Shown: piece by piece, positions 44,963-54,148 of the stretch
How the letters are laid out: each line of letters begins with the position of its first letter
Position numbering within the stretch: position 1 is the stretch's first letter
DNA from: Erythrobacter tepidarius
GTDB taxonomy: Bacteria; Pseudomonadota; Alphaproteobacteria; Sphingomonadales; Sphingomonadaceae
Assembly (NCBI RefSeq): GCF_002155695.1
Contig: NZ_MUYJ01000007.1
Location: forward strand, 124,001 to 188,000
Length of the DNA stretch: 64,000 nucleotides
Direction of reading: 5' to 3'
Made by a program: the position numbers and the translations under genes
The notes under the pieces: generated by a model
What the model saw: the letters and a program-made list of their open reading frames with translations, nothing else
The model's database searches: none
Told to the model about the DNA's origin: nothing

Positions 44963-46798
44963 TCATAACCCGTAGGCCAGCACCAGCAGCACCGAAAGCA
45001 CCGCCACCATCAGCGCCACCAGCGGCGCCCCGGCCCGCACATAATCGCCGAATTCATAGCCGCCTTCGGACATGATCAGCAGATTGGTCTGATAGGCAAT
45101 CGGGGTGGCGAAGGACAGGTTGCAGCCGAACAGCACCGCCAGCACCAGCGGCTCGGGCGGCAGGCCGAGCTGCATCGCGATGCTGTAGGCAATCGGCGTG
45201 CCGATGGTCGCTGCCGTAGCGTTCGAGGCGAAATTGGTAACGAGCGTCACGAACAGCATGATCGCCGCCAGCACCAACGCCGGCGGCAGATAGACGAGTC
45301 CGAGCGAGAACGCCTGCCCCAGCCATTCAGCCGCCCCGCTTTCGTCGATCACCCGCCCGATGGCGAGGCTTGCGGCGATGAGCACGATCACCTTGGCCGA
45401 AAGCGCGCGTCCGACCCGATCGAACTTGACGCAGCCAGTGACGAACATCGCGATCGCACCGGCCAGCGCCGAAATCGCGATCGGCAGCTTGATCGGCGCA
45501 TAGCCCGAACCATCGAACCAGGGCAGGCCGAGCGAGGCGGTGGCGATCGCGCCGAGCATGATCGCCCCGGCCAGCACCGCCTTCGACCGGCGCGGCAGCT
45601 CGCGCGCGCCTTCAAGCCGCAGCAGGCCGTCATTGCCGGCGAAGTTCCGCAAATCCTCCTCGATCCCCATCACCAGCAGCACATCGCCGCCACGAATGCG
45701 GAAATCATCGCCTTCGGCATAGGCATCGCGCTCGCCCGGCAGGCGGTCGGGCCGATGGATCCCGAGCACCGCAACCCCATAAAGATCGGCAATCGCCGAG
45801 CTCGCCAGCGTGCGCCCGATCAGTCGCGATTCGGCGGTAACCGTCATCTCCATCACGACGATATCCTCGCCCCGGCTGCGCGAGATGCGGCGGATGCGAT
45901 CCAGCACCCAGCCTGGCGCCAGCTGCCCCTTGAGCGCGCGCGCCGCCTCCTCCAGCGCCTCGTGGGTGCCCGATATGTGCAGCCGCTGGTCGGGCTGGAG
46001 CGGGCCGGCAGGGATATCAAGGAAGGTGATACCCTCGGGCAGCTTGCCCCTTACCTCCGCCAGATCGCCGCTTGCAGGCAGGCTGTCGGCCGCGACCCGC
46101 AGACGGGTGTGGAAGATGCGGCGTGCATTGTCCGCCGTGACCGAATTGTCGCGCAGCATCCGCGGCATCACCAGCCAGAGATAGGGTATCGCCACGAGCC
46201 CCGCGATCAGCACGATCGGGGTGAACTGAAACACGCCGATCGGCTTCATGCCGATATCGGCGGCGATGGTGACGACGAGAATGTTGGTCGAGGTGCCGAT
46301 GGTGGTCGCCATCCCGCCCAGCAGCACCGCTGCATTGACCGGCATCAGGATTTTCGAGGAGGGCATCAGCCCCTTTGCCGCAATCGCAACGATGATCGGG
46401 ATCAGCAGCACCATCACCGGCGTGTCATTGACGAACATCGACAGGATGAAGGCAACCAGCAGCGCGGTCAGCAACCCGGACTGCGGGTTGACGCGGAAGA
46501 CGCCCTCCAGCACCCGCGCAAAGGGTTCGAGCGCGCCGGTCACCACCAGCCCCCGGCCCATGATCATCAACGCGCAAATGGTGATCAGCGCCGAATGGCC
46601 GAACCCGCCGAAGGCGATGGCGAGGCCGTCGGTCGGCTTGCTGCCTTCGAGCGGGGCGAAATAGAGGCCCACCCCGATCACCGCGATGGTGATGAGTGAG
46701 ATGATCTCTTCGGGATAGCGCCCGCGGGCAAAGGCGATGAACATGGCGATGGTCACCGCCATGGCCGCTATCGCGTGGTAGGATGGCGCTTCGAGCAT
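44963..46798 (-). CDS. SLC13-family permease with TrkA-C domains
   Basis: 611 residues. N-terminal membrane half (helices to ~200) with the motif SMFVNDTPVMVLLIPI, two TrkA-C-like cytoplasmic domains (~210-400; for example RGGDVLLVMGIEEDLRNF), then a C-terminal membrane half with NFASNATAATIGTPIAYSI. The SNT/NDT motifs are those of dicarboxylate, sulfate and anion transporters of the DASS group. Substrate unknown. The ATG at 46798 (MLEAPSYH) is used; the frame reaches 46924 without a family-like extension. Confidence 0.88.
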   Translation of the reverse strand: MLEAPSYHAIAAMAVTIAMFIAFARGRYPEEIISLITIAVIGVGLYFAPLEGSKPTDGLAIAFGGFGHSALITICALMIMGRGLVVTGALEPFARVLEGVFRVNPQSGLLTALLVAFILSMFVNDTPVMVLLIPIIVAIAAKGLMPSSKILMPVNAAVLLGGMATTIGTSTNILVVTIAADIGMKPIGVFQFTPIVLIAGLVAIPYLWLVMPRMLRDNSVTADNARRIFHTRLRVAADSLPASGDLAEVRGKLPEGITFLDIPAGPLQPDQRLHISGTHEALEEAARALKGQLAPGWVLDRIRRISRSRGEDIVVMEMTVTAESRLIGRTLASSAIADLYGVAVLGIHRPDRLPGERDAYAEGDDFRIRGGDVLLVMGIEEDLRNFAGNDGLLRLEGARELPRRSKAVLAGAIMLGAIATASLGLPWFDGSGYAPIKLPIAISALAGAIAMFVTGCVKFDRVGRALSAKVIVLIAASLAIGRVIDESGAAEWLGQAFSLGLVYLPPALVLAAIMLFVTLVTNFASNATAATIGTPIAYSIAMQLGLPPEPLVLAVLFGCNLSFATPIAYQTNLLIMSEGGYEFGDYVRAGAPLVALMVAVLSVLLVLAYGL

Positions 46799-46958
46799 GG
46801 CTGCTCGCAGGGCTAGCCAAAGGGCAGGGCACGGGGCAAGCGAATTGTCGGCAGAGCCGGGAAGGATCCCGAACCCGCAAGGGTTCGCAAGGCCGACTGG
46901 CCGCCCGCAGGTGCCCTGCCGCATCGCAGCAGAATCAGCACCGAGGAAAACTGGAAAG

Positions 46959-47043
46959 TGGTGCCCCTGGCCAGACTCGAACTGGCACGGATTTCTCCAA
47001 CCGATTTTGAGTCGGTCGCGTCTACCAATTCCACCACAGGGGC
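46959..47043 (-). tRNA. tRNA-Leu (CAA)
   Basis: 85-nt type II tRNA on the minus strand: acceptor GCCCCTG with CAGGGGC, discriminator A, encoded CCA. Loop CTCAAAA gives anticodon CAA. A long variable arm follows, and the T-loop GTTCGAGTC is present. A GAACCC-GCAA-GGGTTC hairpin at 46871-46886 may be its terminator. Confidence 0.93.
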
Positions 47044-47218
47044 GCCTGTGCGGGATGCTTGGCGCTGTTAGCGAGGGCCGAACCTACTGGCAAGCGGGCA
47101 AGCCCGCGCGCTCGCCCCCAGCAAGGCCACCTTCAGGCCTCAGGCAGCGCAGCGACAGGCCAACAAGGCCGCTGCCCGGGCGAGACATTCGCACGCACCC
47201 GGCCGCATTTCAGGCCAA

Positions 47219-48037
47219 TCAGCGCAGAGCGCCGGCAAGCAGCTTGTGCAGCTTGGAGTGCAGCGCATCGTTGGCGGCCAGCACCTGAGCGGCATGAATC
47301 GGCTCGGAGCGCCCGCGGAAATCGGACACGAAGCCGCCCGCCTCGCGCACCAGCAGGCACCCAGCGGCGGTGTCCCAGTCGGAAAGCCCGCTTTCCCAGA
47401 AGCCGTCGAAGCGGCCCTGCGCGACATAGGCAAGGTCTAGCGAGGCCGCGCCGAAGCGGCGGATGCCCGCGACTTCCGGACCGATCGCGCCGAAGATGCG
47501 GCTCCACTCGGCAAAGTCGCCGTGGCCGAAGAAGGGCACACCGGTCGCCACCAACGCATCGGACAGGCGCGAGCGCGCCGAGACGCGCAGGCGTGCATCG
47601 TGAAGCCATGCCCCGCGCGATTTTTCGGCCCAGAAGGTCTGGTCGGTAATCGGCTGGTAGACCACGCCTGCCACCACATCGCCCCAGCCCTTGCCGTCCG
47701 CGCGCGGTTCCTGCGCGGCGATGGAAATGGCGAAGTGCGGGATGCCGTGGAGAAAGTTGCTGGTGCCATCGAGGGGATCGACGATCCAGCGGGGCTTCCC
47801 CGGTTCGCCCTCGATAACCCCGGCCTCTTCCATCACGAAGCCCCAGCCCGGGCGCGCGGCGGAGAGTTCGTCATAAAGCGTGCGCTCGGCGCGCATATCG
47901 GCCTTGCTGACGAAATCGGCCGGGCCTTTGCGGGAGACCTGAAGGTGCTCGACTTCGCCGAAATCGCGCCGCAGACGCCCGCCCGCCTTGCGCGCGGCGC
48001 GCTCCATCACGCGGATGAGGCCGGAAATAGCTGCCAT
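47219..48037 (-). CDS. suhB: Inositol monophosphatase family protein
   Basis: 272-residue Mg-dependent sugar phosphatase. The metal sites are EEAGVIEG (~70), WIVDPLDGTSNFLHGIPHF (~83) and the C-terminal GLSDWDTAAGCLLVREAGG (~215). It follows efp by 9 nt, so they are probably co-transcribed. SuhB in bacteria also affects rRNA antitermination; whether that applies here is unknown. Confidence 0.93.
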   Translation of the reverse strand: MAAISGLIRVMERAARKAGGRLRRDFGEVEHLQVSRKGPADFVSKADMRAERTLYDELSAARPGWGFVMEEAGVIEGEPGKPRWIVDPLDGTSNFLHGIPHFAISIAAQEPRADGKGWGDVVAGVVYQPITDQTFWAEKSRGAWLHDARLRVSARSRLSDALVATGVPFFGHGDFAEWSRIFGAIGPEVAGIRRFGAASLDLAYVAQGRFDGFWESGLSDWDTAAGCLLVREAGGFVSDFRGRSEPIHAAQVLAANDALHSKLHKLLAGALR

Positions 48038-48046
48038 GATCCGTCC

Positions 48047-48610
48047 TCAGCCGGCCTTGCCGACATAGGTCTGCTCATAGACATCGACGATGATGCGCGT
48101 GCCGCTTTCGATATGCGGCGGCACCATGATGCGCACGCCGTTGTCGAGGATCGCGGGCTTGTAGCTCGACGAAGCGGTCTGGCCCTTCACCACCGCGTCC
48201 GCCTCGACGATGGTGGCTTCGACCTGCGCAGGCAATTCCACCGAAATCGGCTTTTCGTCCCACAGCTCCAGCGCGACCTGCATCCCGTCCTGCAGGAAGG
48301 GGCGCGCATCGCCGAGCAGGTCGCCGGGCAGCGTGATCTGCTCGTAGGTGTCGTTGTCCATAAACACCAGATCATCGCCATCGGCGTAGAGGAACTGGAA
48401 GTCCTTCGTGTCGAGCCGCACGCGCTCCACCGTGTCAGCGCTGCGGAAACGCACGTTGGTCTTGCGGCCGTCCTGCAGGTTCTTCATCTCGACCTGCATA
48501 TAGGCCCCGCCCTTGCCGGGCTGGGTGTGCTGGATTTTGGCGACCTTCCAGATGCCGCCTTCATATTCCAGGATATTGCCGGGGCGAATGTCGACGCCGC
48601 TGATCTTCAT
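48047..48610 (-). CDS. efp: Elongation factor P
   Basis: 187 residues with the three beta-barrel domains of EF-P, which helps ribosomes through polyproline stretches. The loop [18 protein letters not shown] (~29-46) holds the conserved Lys that is post-translationally modified in many species; no modification gene is adjacent. The C-terminal [20 protein letters not shown] is a family signature. The ATG at 48610 is fixed by [12 protein letters not shown]; the longer frame is not family-like. Confidence 0.97.
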   Translation of the reverse strand: MKISGVDIRPGNILEYEGGIWKVAKIQHTQPGKGGAYMQVEMKNLQDGRKTNVRFRSADTVERVRLDTKDFQFLYADGDDLVFMDNDTYEQITLPGDLLGDARPFLQDGMQVALELWDEKPISVELPAQVEATIVEADAVVKGQTASSSYKPAILDNGVRIMVPPHIESGTRIIVDVYEQTYVGKAG

Positions 48611-48781
48611 GGGCAAGGGCCTTTTTACGAGATGGAAAGAGCGAACCGGCGCGCCGGATCCCAAGCGCACCTGCGAGACGAGGCGCGCCGATAGCCGATA
48701 GCGTCCCGCTCGGCAAGCGCGGCCACGCGCGCGCACGAAAGGCTTGGCCTTGCCCGTGCGAGGCTGTTAGGGCGAGCGGCA

Positions 48782-49207
48782 ATGCGCACCCGCACGATCA
48801 TTCTCCTCACGCTCTGTGCCGCGGCGATTGCCGCCTTGGGCTCGGGCATCTCCTTCGCGCAGGACCGCAAGGACAGCATCCCGCGCGGCAGCGCGCCGCC
48901 GCCCAGTGGCGGGATGCTCGGCACGCTCCAGCGCGGCGAGTGGGAATGCGCCCTGCCTGGCGATGCCGGGGGTGAGGCCTATGTGGTGGTGCCGGAGGAA
49001 GGCTTCCGCATCGGCAACGCCTCGAGCTACCGGACCGCCGATGGCGGACGCGGGATCTATCTGCTGCGCGGCACCGGGCTGGTGTTCACCCGCGGCCCCA
49101 AGAAGGACGAGCGCTTCGAATTGCTGGGCGAAAACACCCTGCGCAAGCTTGCGGCCGATGGCAGCCCGAGCAAGCTGATCTGCACCCGGCTGGGCAGCAA
49201 CCGCTAG
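48782..49207 (+). CDS. Secreted protein of unknown function
   Basis: 141 residues with a signal peptide (LLTLCAAAIAALGSGISFA) cut before QDRKDS. The mature part has two cysteines (WECALPG and KLICTRLG) that could pair, and a strand-rich middle (EAYVVVPEEGFRIGN, IYLLRGTGLVFTRG). No family recognised. Divergent from efp with ~170 bp between, and convergent with thiE (7 nt between the stops). Confidence 0.7.
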   Translation: MRTRTIILLTLCAAAIAALGSGISFAQDRKDSIPRGSAPPPSGGMLGTLQRGEWECALPGDAGGEAYVVVPEEGFRIGNASSYRTADGGRGIYLLRGTGLVFTRGPKKDERFELLGENTLRKLAADGSPSKLICTRLGSNR

Positions 49208-49214
49208 GCCGGCC

Positions 49215-49853
49215 TCATCCCCGCATCACTTTCGCAAAGGCCTCGATCGCGGCGACCTCGTCCCCGCCCCACACCGCATGACTGACGGCGAGGAAGTCCG
49301 CCCCTGCCCTCACCAGCGGCCCACAGTTTTCGGGCGTAATCCCGCCGATCGCAACGCAGGGAATCTCGAACAGCGTGCTCCACCAGCGCAGCAGCTCGGG
49401 TTCGGGACGCGGTGCATCGCCCTTGTCCTTGGTGGCCGAGGGATAGAAGGCCCCGAAGGCGACATAGTCCGCCCCCGCCTCGCCCGCTTCCATCGCAAGG
49501 TGGCGGCTGGCGTGGCAGGTAACGCCGATCTGCGCCTCGCGCCCCAGCGCCGCACGCGCATCCTTGGGCGAGCCATCCTCCTGCCCGAGATGCACCCCGT
49601 CGGCCTTCAACCGCTTGGCGAGCGCGATCGAATCATTGACGATGAAGGCCACGTCATGCGCCGCGCAGATGGCTTGCAGGGGCGCCGCCAGGCGCGCTGC
49701 CTCGTGCTGGTCAATACCTTTGACCCGGAACTGGAAGGCGGTGACAAGATCAGCGTGGAGCCGAGCACCCGCCGCCAGCGCGCGTTCGAGCCGGGCAGGA
49801 AACGCGCCGCCCACGTCGAGCGGGGAGATCAGATAGAGCTGCGTGTCCGTCAT
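49215..49853 (-). CDS. thiE: Thiamine phosphate synthase
   Basis: 212-residue TIM barrel that joins the pyrimidine and thiazole halves of thiamine. VNDSIALAKRLKADGVHLGQ (split: VNDSIALA, then DGVHLGQED), the TCHASRH loop, DYVAFGAFYPSATKDKG and AIGGITPENCG are visible. It lies downstream of fda in the glycolytic cluster. Confidence 0.93.
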   Translation of the reverse strand: MTDTQLYLISPLDVGGAFPARLERALAAGARLHADLVTAFQFRVKGIDQHEAARLAAPLQAICAAHDVAFIVNDSIALAKRLKADGVHLGQEDGSPKDARAALGREAQIGVTCHASRHLAMEAGEAGADYVAFGAFYPSATKDKGDAPRPEPELLRWWSTLFEIPCVAIGGITPENCGPLVRAGADFLAVSHAVWGGDEVAAIEAFAKVMRG

Positions 49854-49894
49854 GGCGCGGCTCGCTAACCGCTCGCGCCCCGGCTGTCACCTGT

Positions 49895-50779
49895 TCAGAC
49901 GCTGGCGCTGGCGATCTGGTCGATTGCCTTGCCGAGAACCGCGTTGAATTCCTCGTCGCTCTGGCTCTTGCGCAGGTCCTGCAGCAGACCGCGGCTAAAG
50001 CTGGCAATCATGCCGGGATTCTGGGCGAGGCGGGCGCAGGCTTCGTCGGTCGAGAACCCACCCGAAAGCGCCACCACGCGCAGCACCTTGGGGTGGCCCA
50101 CCAGCGGGGTGTAGAGACCGGCGGTCGCCGGAATCGAAAGCTTGAGCATCACCTGCTGGCCTTGGGGCAGCGCGTCGAGATGCCGCATGATCTCGGCGAG
50201 GAGGATATTTTCCCCTTCGGCGCGATCTTCGGCGGTAATGTCATATTCGGGCTCGATGATCGGCATCAGCCCGGCAGCGATGATCTGCGCGCCGATCTCG
50301 AACTGCTGGGCGACGATGGCGGCAATCCCGGCTGCGTTCGCCGCCTTGATGACCGAGCGCATCTTGGTACCGAACATGCCCGCCGCGACCGACTTGGCGA
50401 GCAGCGCGGGAAGCTTCGTCATCGGCTTCATCAGCTGGACGCCATCGGCTTCATCGGCGAGGCCCTCGTCCACCTTGATGAAGGGAACGATCCCGCGCGC
50501 CTTGAGGGCATCGGCAGTGGGCTGGCCGTCAACCTCGCCGTCCATGGTCTTCTCGAACAGGATCGCGCCGATCACCTTGCCACTCGCGAAGCAGGGGCTG
50601 GTGATGACGCGCGCGCGCATCGCGTGGATCTGAGCGAACATTTCCTCCTCGCTCGACCACTCGCTATCATCCACGCCATAGCCACGCAGCGCCTTGGGGG
50701 TCGAACCGCCCGACTGGTCAAGCGCGGCGATAAACCCCTGTCCGGTGGCGATGCGGGTCATCATGTCCTGGGTGTTCAT
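49895..50779 (-). CDS. Class I fructose-bisphosphate aldolase
   Basis: 294-residue Schiff-base aldolase. AALDQSGGSTPKALRGYG (~18-35) and the Lys of MLKLSIPA (~205), with ALSGGFSTDEAC near the end, fit the class I type; no class II zinc motif exists. Part of the minus-strand cluster tkt-gap-pgk-(two small genes)-aldolase-thiE. A gap of ~120 nt separates it from the thioesterase. Confidence 0.92.
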   Translation of the reverse strand: MNTQDMMTRIATGQGFIAALDQSGGSTPKALRGYGVDDSEWSSEEEMFAQIHAMRARVITSPCFASGKVIGAILFEKTMDGEVDGQPTADALKARGIVPFIKVDEGLADEADGVQLMKPMTKLPALLAKSVAAGMFGTKMRSVIKAANAAGIAAIVAQQFEIGAQIIAAGLMPIIEPEYDITAEDRAEGENILLAEIMRHLDALPQGQQVMLKLSIPATAGLYTPLVGHPKVLRVVALSGGFSTDEACARLAQNPGMIASFSRGLLQDLRKSQSDEEFNAVLGKAIDQIASASV

Positions 50780-50902
50780 GGCAAGCGTTCTCCAAGTCGC
50801 GTAAGATCGTTCGGATGCGGCCCTGCGGATTCTTGCATAGGTATGCAGTAGCCCCTGGCCAGGCCCTTAGCGACGCTCCGCCCATGCTGCAACCGCGAAG
50901 GA

Positions 50903-51355
50903 TTACCGCCGGGCAAGGCGGCGGATGATCCCCGTGAAGCTGAGCGCAGGGCTGCCATCGCCGGTGATGAGGCCGCGCACGAAGATGGTCTTGCCCCCAC
51001 CCCGGGTCACTTCCCCGCGCGCCTCGACCAGCGCACCGGACGCGACCGGGCCGAGAAAATCGCCCGCAAGGTTGAGCGTCACGGCATGATCGCCCTGCAA
51101 TTCATCCGTGGCGATCGCGAACAGGGCAAAATCGGCGAAGGTCAGGAGGCAGCCACCATGCATGAACCCGCCGCCGTTCATGTGGCGCGCCTCGGCGCGG
51201 AAGGCGCAGACAATCGCGCCGTCCGACTCCCGGCGGTGATAGAAGGGACCGGACCGGGTCTCGTAAGGATCGCCCTGCCAATATTGCCAGCCGGCAAATT
51301 CGCCCTCCTCCATGGTTGTCAGCCGGCCGAAGCCTGATGCGTTGGCGTCGCTCAT
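50903..51355 (-). CDS. PaaI-like acyl-CoA thioesterase
   Basis: 150-residue hot-dog protein. HMNGGGFMHGGCLLTFADFA (~72) carries the HGG motif and the helix of PaaI/YdiI-like thioesterases, followed by VTLNLAGDFLGPVASGALVEARGEV. The ATG at 51355 is 2 nt after the stop of the upstream gene. Substrate unknown. Start by position and family length; the frame is open to 51550. Confidence 0.85.
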   Translation of the reverse strand: MSDANASGFGRLTTMEEGEFAGWQYWQGDPYETRSGPFYHRRESDGAIVCAFRAEARHMNGGGFMHGGCLLTFADFALFAIATDELQGDHAVTLNLAGDFLGPVASGALVEARGEVTRGGGKTIFVRGLITGDGSPALSFTGIIRRLARR

Positions 51356-51357
51356 TC

Positions 51358-51786
51358 CTATTTCCACAATTGCAGCCGGGCGATTTCGGCAGCGCGCTCC
51401 TTGTCGGGGTCGAGCGGGGCAAGACTGAGATCGGCGAGCTTCCACTTGCGCGGCCAGCGTGCTTGCCGCCACAAGCCGGAGACGAGAAAGGCGCCGTTCC
51501 ACGCCCCCCGCTCCAGCACCAGATCGAGCTCCGCTCCGGCAACGAACCAAGCCGCATCACGGTGCTGGCGCGCGATCACCTCGCGCAAGGCGAAGCGGGT
51601 GCAGGCGAAACCGCGCGCCATTGCAGCAAGAAAGCTAGGCCGGTCAAGAAGTTGTGGTGGGGTGCTGCCGATTAGCATAAGGAAATCGCGCTGCGTCAGC
51701 TTCTTCATCGCCTTGACGTCGCCTGCCACCCACGCGCGCATCGCGGCGAGCGCCCATGCTTCGATTTCGGCTTCGCTGACCGCCAT
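51358..51786 (-). CDS. NTF2-like (DUF4440/SnoaL-type) protein
   Basis: 142 residues. AWALAAMRAWVAGDVKAMKKL, then RPSFLAAMARGF, then a mixed strand region (GAFLVSGLWRQ) fit the NTF2-like fold used by SnoaL and DUF4440 proteins. No catalytic residues can be named. It sits 3 nt after pgk and 2 nt before the thioesterase gene, clearly co-transcribed. Confidence 0.65.
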   Translation of the reverse strand: MAVSEAEIEAWALAAMRAWVAGDVKAMKKLTQRDFLMLIGSTPPQLLDRPSFLAAMARGFACTRFALREVIARQHRDAAWFVAGAELDLVLERGAWNGAFLVSGLWRQARWPRKWKLADLSLAPLDPDKERAAEIARLQLWK

Positions 51787-51789
51787 GAT

Positions 51790-52995
51790 TCAGGCCTCGA
51801 GCGCGGCCACACCGGGAAGGACGCGACCTTCCATCCATTCGAGGAAAGCGCCGCCGGCGGTCGATACATAGGAGAAATCTCCGGTCACGCCCGCCTGCGC
51901 CAGCGCCGAAACCGTGTCCCCGCCCCCGGCCACACTAGTCAGCGAGCCTTCGAGTGTGAGCGCGGCCGCAGTGCGGGCAAGCGCGACGGTGGCGGCCTCG
52001 AAAGGCGGCGTCTCGAAGGCGCCAAGCGGCCCGTTCCAGACCAGCGTGCGGCAGGTCTTGAGCACGTCGGCGAGCGCCTCGGTCGCCGTCGGCCCCACGT
52101 CGAGGATCATCTCGTCCTCGGCGACCTCGTGGACGTTGCAGACCCGCACAGACGCCGGATGGGCGGCGAATTCCTTTGCGACGACAACGTCGTAAGGAAG
52201 GTGCACGGTGCACCCGGCGTGATCGGCCTCGTCCATGATCCGCGCAACCGTTGGGGCAAGGTCATGCTCGCACAGGCTCTTGCCGACATTCACCCCGCGC
52301 GCGGCGAGGAAGGTGTTGGCCATGCCGCCGCCGATGATGAGATGCTGAACTCGGCCCACAAGGTTTTCGAGCACGGCGAGCTTGGTCGAGACCTTGGCCC
52401 CGCCGACCACGGCCGCCACGGGTTGTTCGGGCGATCCGAGCGCGGTGTCGAGCGCCTTGAGTTCGGCTTCCATCGAACGCCCCGCATAGGCCGGCAGATG
52501 ATGCGCCAGTCCCTCAGTGCTCGCATGGGCGCGATGCGCCGCGCTGAAGGCGTCGTTGACGTAGAGCGTGCCGTGGGCGGCAATCGCCTTGGCAAGCGCG
52601 GGATCGTTCTTCTCCTCGCCCGGCCAGAAGCGGGTGTTCTCGAGCAGCGCGACATCGCCTGGGCGCAGGATAGTCTTGACCGCCTGCGCCACCACCGGCC
52701 CGGCGATCTCGGGAATGAACATCACTTCCTTGCCCAGCACCCGCTCGACATCCCCGATCACCATGCTGGTCGACATCGTCGCGTGGCGCTGCCCGCCCGG
52801 CCGCCCGAAATGCGCGAGCAGCAGCACCTTCGCCCCGCGCCCGGCGAGTTCGAGAATGGTGGGCTTCACCGCCTCGACCCGGGTCACGTCGGTGGCCGAA
52901 CCGTCCTTCATCGGCAGGTTCAGGTCGACGCGGACCAGCGCGACTTCGCCGGTGAGATCGGCGGGCAGATCATCGAGGGTCTTGAACTTGGGCAT
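51790..52995 (-). CDS. pgk: Phosphoglycerate kinase
   Basis: 401-residue glycolytic kinase. [11 protein letters not shown] (substrate loop), [41 protein letters not shown] and the nucleotide loop [14 protein letters not shown] are all present. AGGAG lies 6 nt before the ATG at 52995. Upstream is a repeat-like intergenic segment and then gap. The C-terminus reads [16 protein letters not shown], a common alphaproteobacterial ending. Confidence 0.97.
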   Translation of the reverse strand: MPKFKTLDDLPADLTGEVALVRVDLNLPMKDGSATDVTRVEAVKPTILELAGRGAKVLLLAHFGRPGGQRHATMSTSMVIGDVERVLGKEVMFIPEIAGPVVAQAVKTILRPGDVALLENTRFWPGEEKNDPALAKAIAAHGTLYVNDAFSAAHRAHASTEGLAHHLPAYAGRSMEAELKALDTALGSPEQPVAAVVGGAKVSTKLAVLENLVGRVQHLIIGGGMANTFLAARGVNVGKSLCEHDLAPTVARIMDEADHAGCTVHLPYDVVVAKEFAAHPASVRVCNVHEVAEDEMILDVGPTATEALADVLKTCRTLVWNGPLGAFETPPFEAATVALARTAAALTLEGSLTSVAGGGDTVSALAQAGVTGDFSYVSTAGGAFLEWMEGRVLPGVAALEA

Positions 52996-53008
52996 TGTCA
53001 TCTCCTGA

Positions 53009-53116
53009 CCCCTCCGCCTGCGGGAGAGCAGCGAGACTTGCCAGCTTGCTGACCAGTCGCAGCGGGGTGGGAGATGATGCATCCGCCCACCCCGGCCTCT
53101 TCGCGATGCGGGAGAG
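53009..53116 (-). repeat. Hairpin-rich repeat-like segment between gap and pgk
   Basis: Three nested dyads: CTCC-GCCTGC-GGGAG (53012-53026), GGGGTGGG (53064-53071) with CCCACCCC (53086-53093), and CCTCT...AGAGG (53095-53116). The outer hairpins resemble those of the dnaE2 insertion at 22505. It may be a dispersed palindromic element and/or an mRNA-processing site between gap and pgk. Confidence 0.5.
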
Positions 53117-53125
53117 GTGAAGGGT

Positions 53126-54133
53126 TTACAGGAACTTCGCCATCACCCCGGCGGTATCGATCATGCGGTTGGAAAAGCCCCATTCGTTGTCGTACCAGCT
53201 GACAACGCGGGCAAGCTTGCCTTCCATCACGCTGGTTTCCAGCGCATCGACCGTGGAAGAGGCAGGGTGGTGGTTGAAGTCGCTCGAAACCAGCGGCTGG
53301 TCGGTATAGTCGAGCACGCCCTTCATCGGGCCTTCGGACGCGGCCTTCAAAGCCGCGTTGATTTCTTCGACCGAGGTGTCGCGGCCCGGCACGAAAACGA
53401 GATCGACCATCGAGACATTCGGGGTCGGCACGCGCACCGACGAGCCATCGAGCTTGCCCTTCAGCTCTGGCAGCACCAGGCCCACCGCACGCGCGGCGCC
53501 GGTGGTGGTCGGGATCATGTTGGCCGCCCCGGCGCGGGCCCGGCGCAGGTCCTTGTGGATCTGGTCGAGCATCCGCTGATCGTTGGTGTAGGAGTGGATC
53601 GTGGTCATAAAGCCGCGCTCGATGCCGATGGTATCATTGAGCACCTTGGCAACCGGCGCGAGGCAGTTGGTCGTGCAGCTCGCGTTGGAAATGATCACGT
53701 CATCGCCCGTCAGGGTTTCGTGGTTCACGCCATAGACGATGGTCTTGCTGACACCGGTCGCGGGCGCGGAGATGATCACGCGCTTGGCCCCGGCGGCAAG
53801 GTGCGGACGGCTCGCCTCGTCCGACTGGAAGAAGCCAGTGCATTCGAGCACGATGTCGATGCCCATGGCCGCGTGGGGCAGCTTGCCCGGATCCTTCTCG
53901 GCGGTCACCGCGATGCGCTTGCCGTTGACGAGGATTGCATCGCCATCGGCGCGCACTTCGCCGCCAAAGCGACCGTGCACCGAATCGTGAGCGAACAGCA
54001 GCGCGTTCGACTTGGCGTCGGCCAGATCGTTGATCGCGACCAGATCGAGATCGTGATCGGTGCGTTCGAGGATCGCGCGGGCAACGAGGCGGCCGATGCG
54101 GCCGAAGCCATTGATGGCAACTTTGATGGCCAT
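53126..54133 (-). CDS. gap: Glyceraldehyde-3-phosphate dehydrogenase, type I
   Basis: 335 residues. N-terminal NAD motif [15 protein letters not shown], the active-site [18 protein letters not shown] (Cys ~153), the phosphate-site [16 protein letters not shown] and the ending [16 protein letters not shown]. Between tkt (15 nt upstream) and pgk. Confidence 0.97.
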   Translation of the reverse strand: MAIKVAINGFGRIGRLVARAILERTDHDLDLVAINDLADAKSNALLFAHDSVHGRFGGEVRADGDAILVNGKRIAVTAEKDPGKLPHAAMGIDIVLECTGFFQSDEASRPHLAAGAKRVIISAPATGVSKTIVYGVNHETLTGDDVIISNASCTTNCLAPVAKVLNDTIGIERGFMTTIHSYTNDQRMLDQIHKDLRRARAGAANMIPTTTGAARAVGLVLPELKGKLDGSSVRVPTPNVSMVDLVFVPGRDTSVEEINAALKAASEGPMKGVLDYTDQPLVSSDFNHHPASSTVDALETSVMEGKLARVVSWYDNEWGFSNRMIDTAGVMAKFL

Positions 54134-54148
54134 GAGAGGTACTCCTGC

